Below are positions 59,711 through 64,000 of a stretch of DNA of 64,000 nucleotides, piece after piece (within the stretch, counting starts at the first letter, position 1; each line of letters starts with the position of its first letter). The stretch spans positions 3,669,001-3,733,000 of the forward strand of contig NZ_CP019389.1 in assembly GCF_001971785.1 (NCBI RefSeq). Reading direction: 5' to 3'. The translations under genes were made by a program, and so were the position numbers. The notes beneath the pieces were generated by a model. That model did not search any database, was not told the origin of the DNA, and saw nothing but the letters and a program-made list of their open reading frames with translations. The stretch comes from Seonamhaeicola sp. S2-3 (GTDB taxonomy: Bacteria; Bacteroidota; Bacteroidia; Flavobacteriales; Flavobacteriaceae).

Positions 59711-59738
59711 TCTTTTTTACATATTTAGAGTATCTTTG
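59708..59738 (+). promoter_or_regulatory. Promoter of map
   Basis: TATCTTTG at 59731-59738, 17 bp before the map ATG, with a T-rich stretch about 19 bp further upstream acting as -33. Confidence 0.5.
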
Positions 59739-59754
59739 CCATTATTTTTGAAGT

Positions 59755-60573
59755 ATGATAGTAATAAAAACTAAAGAAGAAATTGAGTTAATGCGCGAAA
59801 GTGCACTAATAGTATCTAAAACATTAGGAGTTTTAGCTAAAGAAATAAAGCCTGGTGTTACCACTTTACAATTAGACAAAATTGCAGAAGAACATATAAG
59901 AGACCACGGTGCAGAACCCGGTTTTTTAGGGTTATATGATTTCCCTAACACGCTCTGTATGAGTCCTAATGAGCAGGTAGTTCATGGTATTCCCAATGCA
60001 ACCCCTTTAGAAGAAGGCGATATTATTTCTATAGATTGTGGCGCACTAAAAAATGGATTTTACGGAGACCACGCCTATACTTTTGCTGTTGGAAATATAG
60101 ATTCTGAAACCGAAAAACTATTAAAAATCACTAAAGAATCACTATATGTTGGTATTAGAGAATTTAAAGCTAATAACCGCGTTGGTGATGTAGGTTACGC
60201 TATTCAACAATACTGTGAAGCCCATGGTTACGGTGTTGTTAGAGAATTGGTTGGTCATGGATTAGGTAAAAAAATGCATGAAGATCCTGAAATGCCAAAC
60301 TATGGCAGACGCGGAAAAGGGAAAAAATTTATTGAAGGTATGGTAGTAGCTATAGAACCTATGATTAATATGGGTACACACCGTATAAAACAACATAGAG
60401 ATGGTTGGACTATTACTACATTAGATAAAAAACCTAGTGCACACTTTGAGCATGATGTAGCTTTAGTTGATGGTAAACCAGAACTGCTTTCAACATTTGC
60501 TTATATATATGATGCCTTAGGAATTGAAAGTGATGAAGAAGCCGAATTTAGGCAAGAAGCCCTAGTGCTTTAA
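59755..60573 (+). CDS. map: Methionine aminopeptidase, type I
   Basis: Removes the initiator Met from nascent proteins. 272 residues. Metal ligands are visible: Asp in IISIDCGALKNGFYGDHAYTF (two Asp near residues 97 and 108), His in LVGHGLGKKMHEDPEMPNYG, Glu in VAIEPMINMG and Glu near residue 239 in the last strand. It follows the HAD gene but has its own promoter box; the methyltransferase starts 5 bp after its stop. Confidence 0.95.
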   Translation: MIVIKTKEEIELMRESALIVSKTLGVLAKEIKPGVTTLQLDKIAEEHIRDHGAEPGFLGLYDFPNTLCMSPNEQVVHGIPNATPLEEGDIISIDCGALKNGFYGDHAYTFAVGNIDSETEKLLKITKESLYVGIREFKANNRVGDVGYAIQQYCEAHGYGVVRELVGHGLGKKMHEDPEMPNYGRRGKGKKFIEGMVVAIEPMINMGTHRIKQHRDGWTITTLDKKPSAHFEHDVALVDGKPELLSTFAYIYDALGIESDEEAEFRQEALVL

Positions 60574-60578
60574 TACCC

Positions 60579-61343
60579 ATGAAAAAACTTTTTAGGCTTG
60601 TATTAAACTTAGTACCTAGACCTATTTTAATTAGGTTAAGTTACCTAGTTAGACCTATTTTAGCTTTCTTTTTAAAGGGAAATAACTTTACTGACCCTAT
60701 TGATAATAAAGGTTTTAAATCTTTCTTACCGTATGGTTATGGCAACCAACGTAATAATGTGCTTTCACCCTCTACCCTTTCATTAGAAAGACACAGATTA
60801 CTTTGGCTATATTTAAAAAATGAAACCAATTTTTTTACTTCGCCAAAAAAAGTGCTTCACTTTGCCCCTGAACAAGCGTTTTATAAAAGGTTTAAAAAAA
60901 TGGCAAATTTAGACTATGTTACTACAGATTTAAATTCGCCTTTAGCCGATGTAAAAGCCGATATTTGTAACCTTCCTTTTAAAGATAATGAGTTTGATGT
61001 TATTTTATGCAATCATGTTTTAGAACATATTCCTAATGACACCAAAGCTATGGAAGAGTTATTTAGAGTTTTAAAAGTTGGTGGCATGGGCATCTTTCAA
61101 ATACCACAAGATTTGTCTAGAAAAACAACTTTTGAAGACAACAGCATTACCGATAAAAAGGAACGCGCAAAAATATTTGGACAGTATGATCATGTTAGGG
61201 TGTATGGACGCGATTACTTTAATAAACTAAGAAGTATTGGCTTTAAAGTTGATGAAGTTGATTATACCTCTCAATTTTCAGAAAAAGAAATTGAAAGATA
61301 TTGTTTAGCTAAAGGAGAAATAATTCCAGTTGTTTACAAATAA
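60579..61343 (+). CDS. Class I SAM-dependent methyltransferase
   Basis: A 254-residue enzyme. SAM motif I is degenerate (VLHFAPEQAFYKRF near residues 92-105), then VTTDLNSPLADVKADICNLPF and the post-I motif FDVILCNHVLEHIPND. The first 30 residues are basic and hydrophobic. It is 5 bp after map, so co-transcribed. Substrate unknown; similar proteins methylate small molecules or lipids. Confidence 0.87.
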   Translation: MKKLFRLVLNLVPRPILIRLSYLVRPILAFFLKGNNFTDPIDNKGFKSFLPYGYGNQRNNVLSPSTLSLERHRLLWLYLKNETNFFTSPKKVLHFAPEQAFYKRFKKMANLDYVTTDLNSPLADVKADICNLPFKDNEFDVILCNHVLEHIPNDTKAMEELFRVLKVGGMGIFQIPQDLSRKTTFEDNSITDKKERAKIFGQYDHVRVYGRDYFNKLRSIGFKVDEVDYTSQFSEKEIERYCLAKGEIIPVVYK

Positions 61344-61352
61344 TTTAAAGCC

Positions 61353-61721
61353 ATGACTCAAGATATTATTATTATTACTGGAGCCCTATTTGGTATGCTA
61401 TCAGTAGTTTTTGGTGCCTTTGGCGCACATGCTTTAAAGAAAATATTATCTAAAGAGCAATTAAAAAGTTTTGAAACCGGTGTAAAGTACCAAATGTATC
61501 ATGCGTTAGCACTACTAATGTTAGGTTTTAACTTTAATTATTGTACACAAGCTATGTATTGGTGTTTTACTTTAGGCATCATCTTTTTTTCATTTAGCAT
61601 TTACGGGTTGGTTTTAAGTGATGCTAAAGGAAATAAGCTTAGGTTGTTAGGACCAATTACACCTTTGGGTGGTTTACTTCTAATTATTGGATGGGTACAA
61701 ATTATACTTAATCTTTTATAG
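61353..61721 (+). CDS. DUF423 family membrane protein
   Basis: A 122-residue membrane protein with four hydrophobic helices. Family motif FGAFGAHALKKILSKEQLKSFETGVKYQMYHALALL at residues 21-57, and GPITPLGGLLLIIGW near the end. Function unknown. It is 9 bp after the methyltransferase and ends 2 bp from the convergent apbE stop. Confidence 0.9.
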   Translation: MTQDIIIITGALFGMLSVVFGAFGAHALKKILSKEQLKSFETGVKYQMYHALALLMLGFNFNYCTQAMYWCFTLGIIFFSFSIYGLVLSDAKGNKLRLLGPITPLGGLLLIIGWVQIILNLL

Positions 61722-61723
61722 AA

Positions 61724-62704
61724 TTATTCATCAGGAAATCCATTTAAAGCTAAAGTATCAAAGTCTTTATTTTCATTTTCAAAAATTAAAAACACCTTCA
61801 GTTCGGGGTGAGACTTTAAAAATGTTTTTACCTTATCAATGCCCATAGCTTTAAAAGCTGTAGCATAGGCATCGGCCGTCATACAATCATTAGCTATAAC
61901 AGAAACACTTAACAAATTAGTTTTACTTGGGTATCCGGTTTTGGTATTAATAATGTGAGAGTATCTATTACCATTTTCATCTATCTTAAATTTTCTATAA
62001 GTACCTGAAGTAGCCATTGCAGCATCTTTCAATTTTATAGCTTTTAAAATAGATTGTTGTCCGTCAAAATGAGGCTTTTCTACACCAAGTGTCCATGGTA
62101 ATTGTTTTTCAACATTTTTGCCTTTTACTCTAATTTCTCCTCCAATTTCAACCAAATAATTCACTATGTTTTTACTTTCTAGAAATTCACCTATAACATC
62201 AACACCATAACCTTTAGCAATGGCATTAAATTCTAAATAAATATTTGGGTTAGTTTTTTCAATTGAATTTTCATGTCTTTGGGTTTTGTTAAAACCAACA
62301 AACTGCATTAAACTATCAATTTTTAAACTATCTACTTTTTTTATGGTATGGTCTGCCCCAAAACTCCATGCATTAACAATATTACCAATAGTAGGATCAA
62401 AAGCACCATTGGTTTCATTAAAAATTACTTTAGAGGCATCATAAACTCTAATAAAATGTGAATCTATTTTAACAATCTCATTTCTATTTAACCTTGAAAT
62501 ATCTGAGTTTGCCTGATAAGTTGATAACGATTTATTAAGCACATTAAATAAACTATCAAACTCTTGTTGGTAGTTTATTTCAGAATTATATATTACAGAA
62601 TATGAGGTACCAAATACAGCCCCAGTAATTTTAGTGTTTTTAGTATTCTTAGCACATGAAGTAATGAACACTCCTAAAAAACAGATAAATACAATTTTCT
62701 TCAT
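61724..62704 (-). CDS. apbE: FAD:protein FMN transferase (lipoprotein)
   Basis: Attaches FMN covalently to Thr residues of NqrB/NqrC or Rnf subunits. 326 residues; N-terminal signal with lipobox FITSC (Cys17). Core motifs: VFGTSYSVIYN, FDPTIGNIVNAWSFG, EFNAIAKGYGVDVIGEFLE, YLVEIGGEIRVKG, ATSGTYRKF and DCMTADAYATAFKAMG. Its upstream neighbour is a small protein often found near Na+-NQR genes. Confidence 0.93.
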   Translation of the reverse strand: MKKIVFICFLGVFITSCAKNTKNTKITGAVFGTSYSVIYNSEINYQQEFDSLFNVLNKSLSTYQANSDISRLNRNEIVKIDSHFIRVYDASKVIFNETNGAFDPTIGNIVNAWSFGADHTIKKVDSLKIDSLMQFVGFNKTQRHENSIEKTNPNIYLEFNAIAKGYGVDVIGEFLESKNIVNYLVEIGGEIRVKGKNVEKQLPWTLGVEKPHFDGQQSILKAIKLKDAAMATSGTYRKFKIDENGNRYSHIINTKTGYPSKTNLLSVSVIANDCMTADAYATAFKAMGIDKVKTFLKSHPELKVFLIFENENKDFDTLALNGFPDE

Positions 62705-62706
62705 AA

Positions 62707-63084
62707 TTAATTTAGGTGTGTATCTAAAACTTGTATTCCGTTGTACTCTAACAAGTATTCTTCATTTAAATATATGGGTAAACTTTCTCCTTTAGGATTT
62801 CCCAAACCAACTCCTGCATATAACACTTTAGCCTTATGTTCTCTAGCGTGTTTTTTAAAAGATTCCATCCAAACAACATCATAGTTATTAGGATTATCTG
62901 GTAGTAACACAGCCTTTACTATAACAAAATAGTACTGACTATTCTTGTCAATACACACAAATTGTGGGTGTTTTTTTAATTTACTGTTAACGGCTATAAA
63001 TTCAAAACCACGTTGTTCTAAATCTTTTCCAACATGATTCATTGCTAAATTATGCAACTCTTGTTCTGTAAGTGGTTTACTCAT
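62707..63084 (-). CDS. Conserved 125-residue protein upstream of apbE
   Basis: Soluble protein with EQELHNLAMNHVGKDLEQRGFEF near residues 6-28, KLKKHPQFVCIDKNSQYYFVIVKAVLL and VWMESFKKHAREHKAKVLYAGVGL. Homologues are sometimes labelled subunit F of Na+-NQR, but there is no ferredoxin or FAD domain here, so that label is wrong; it may be a restriction-endonuclease-like fold (D and K pattern), which I cannot prove. Stop is 2 bp from the apbE start, so co-transcribed. A link to NQR flavinylation is inferred. Confidence 0.8.
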   Translation of the reverse strand: MSKPLTEQELHNLAMNHVGKDLEQRGFEFIAVNSKLKKHPQFVCIDKNSQYYFVIVKAVLLPDNPNNYDVVWMESFKKHAREHKAKVLYAGVGLGNPKGESLPIYLNEEYLLEYNGIQVLDTHLN

Positions 63085-63173
63085 ACTACAAATTTACATT
63101 TTTTAAAAAAAGATGATGACATTTTTATACAGTTTCGATGTATGGATATAAAACGATATTAAATCTAGTTATT

Positions 63174-64000
63174 ATGAAAACCTTATGCTACACCCTAACA
63201 CTAATGTTATTATTTTTTTCTTGCGGAGATAAACAAAATAAGAATGATTTTGCCAATGTTGATTTTGAACCTGAGTCCTTCTTTGATGACGAAATGGTTA
63301 ATAATTACAAAACTGTTAATAAGGCAAATAAACTAACTAATACCCAAAACGCATTAAAAGACTACAAAGTAATGAGTAAACAATTTGGAATTCCTGTTGG
63401 GGTAATGCCCATACCAAGAGACTGGAAAGTAAAACAGAAAAATAAAGAAGGGCTTTTATTTGAATCTGATAATGGTGTAAAAGTTTACGCAGAACGTTTT
63501 ATCTCATACTTTTATTCAAATAATCAACAACTTAATTATTTAACTCAACAAAGCGGAAGACCTATTGCCCCTGTAAAAAATATAAACAGGATAATAAGTG
63601 AAGATATTTTACCTTATGCAGAATCTCAAGGAGAGCAACTAATAAACCAATATCCCCTACCCCAATTAGCACGATTTGATAAGCGCTTTGATAGTTACTT
63701 GTTTAAAGGTTTTCCAGAGAACAAACAATATGAGTGTATGGCTACAGAATGGGTTGATAAAAATGGGGAGAAATCAATTGTTATTATTCGCTATTTTACA
63801 AATCAATATCCAACCACTGGGGGAATGGATTGGGGTTACACTTTAAATGCTATGGGTGCACCTGCTCAAGAATTTGAAACAGCTAAAAAAGCATTCATTA
63901 ATTCGCTAGTGAATTTTCAAATTAATCCGCAATGGCTACAAACCAATAACAACTATTATTTACAAAAAACAAGACAAAGTAATACGCAGCATCAACAACG
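63174..64000 (+). CDS. Conserved lipoprotein, 3' end cut by window
   Basis: Starts MKTLCYTLTLMLLFFSC, a signal with lipobox LFFSC (Cys17). About 275 codons are visible and the frame is open to the window edge. Features: IPRDWKVKQK, then VKVYAERFISYFYSNNQQLN, and a second domain with FKGFPENKQYECMATEWVD and YFTNQYPTTGGMDWGYTLNAM. The C-terminus is Gln/Asn-rich (QKTRQSNTQHQQR). Not a family I can name. Confidence 0.7.
   Translation, partial: MKTLCYTLTLMLLFFSCGDKQNKNDFANVDFEPESFFDDEMVNNYKTVNKANKLTNTQNALKDYKVMSKQFGIPVGVMPIPRDWKVKQKNKEGLLFESDNGVKVYAERFISYFYSNNQQLNYLTQQSGRPIAPVKNINRIISEDILPYAESQGEQLINQYPLPQLARFDKRFDSYLFKGFPENKQYECMATEWVDKNGEKSIVIIRYFTNQYPTTGGMDWGYTLNAMGAPAQEFETAKKAFINSLVNFQINPQWLQTNNNYYLQKTRQSNTQHQQ

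Noticed and set aside
62707-63084. Na+-NQR subunit F
   Set aside because: 125 residues without a [2Fe-2S] ferredoxin or FAD/NAD domain.

Overview
The window is AT-rich (roughly one third G+C by eye) and reads as chromosome of a marine-type member of the Flavobacteriaceae (Bacteroidota). Supporting signs are Bacteroidota promoter boxes of the TTTG-N19-TANNTTTG type in front of several genes, few Shine-Dalgarno sequences, and many lineage-typical families: DUF4290 next to murA, DUF2911, DUF4202 next to nirBD, a CcsBA fusion, Lacal_2735-type small protein, BT0820-type HAD phosphatase, START-like protein and a geranylgeranylglycerol-phosphate synthase-like UbiA protein.

Layout. 1-5 kb: assimilatory nitrite reduction (nirB, nirD, a DUF4202 protein and a NarX-like sensor kinase cut by the window edge). 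5-15 kb: housekeeping genes (YheT-type hydrolase, adenine deaminase, tilS, a sigma-like protein, pabB, an aldose epimerase-like protein, a frameshifted DEAD-box helicase, a two-gene ThrE-type exporter). 15-24 kb: a secreted lectin-fold protein, an ECF sigma / small protein / MscS operon, ccsBA, a truncated haemoglobin, DUF2520, a KdsC-like phosphatase, a UbiA prenyltransferase and a frameshifted maf gene. 24-34 kb: lipoproteins, a second MscS-like protein, corA, a PIG-L deacetylase / small membrane protein / Na+ symporter / Gfo-Idh-MocA oxidoreductase run, a decayed HTH regulator, a GC-rich structured element and a DUF2911 protein. 34-41 kb: a TetR-led stress-type cluster (ABC1 kinase, two SDR-type enzymes, glutathione peroxidase, TspO, SRPBCC) with two paralogous ~73-residue proteins. 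41-49.6 kb: murA (Asp in place of the fosfomycin-target Cys), DUF4290, DUF493, ATPase, recQ, fmt, HU, YqgE, an aminotransferase class IV enzyme and a START-like protein.

49.6-55.5 kb is the accessory part. An intact tRNA-Met is followed 5,085 bp later by a copy of its 3' half; the 122-bp direct repeats differ at one base and bracket a small genomic island. No integrase is visible. The island carries lineage-specific small proteins, an AbiEi/AbiEii-type toxin-antitoxin pair with a likely operator, a decayed Fic-like gene, and a short stub resembling the N-terminus of an N6-adenine DNA methylase. The stub ends inside a 107-bp repeat that recurs at the island's right end and carries three 12-bp iterons. 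I interpret this as a worn tandem array of tRNA-targeted elements that carried defence genes. To the right lie a candidate 577-bp inverted-repeat element, an 11-bp minisatellite and tRNA-Gly.

55.6-64 kb returns to core genes: a GNAT enzyme, an M48 protease, an ankyrin protein, gpmI, a HAD phosphatase, map, a methyltransferase, DUF423, apbE and two conserved proteins, the last cut by the window edge. Three reading frames (helicase, maf, HTH regulator) are broken. The first two each lack a single A and could be assembly errors.
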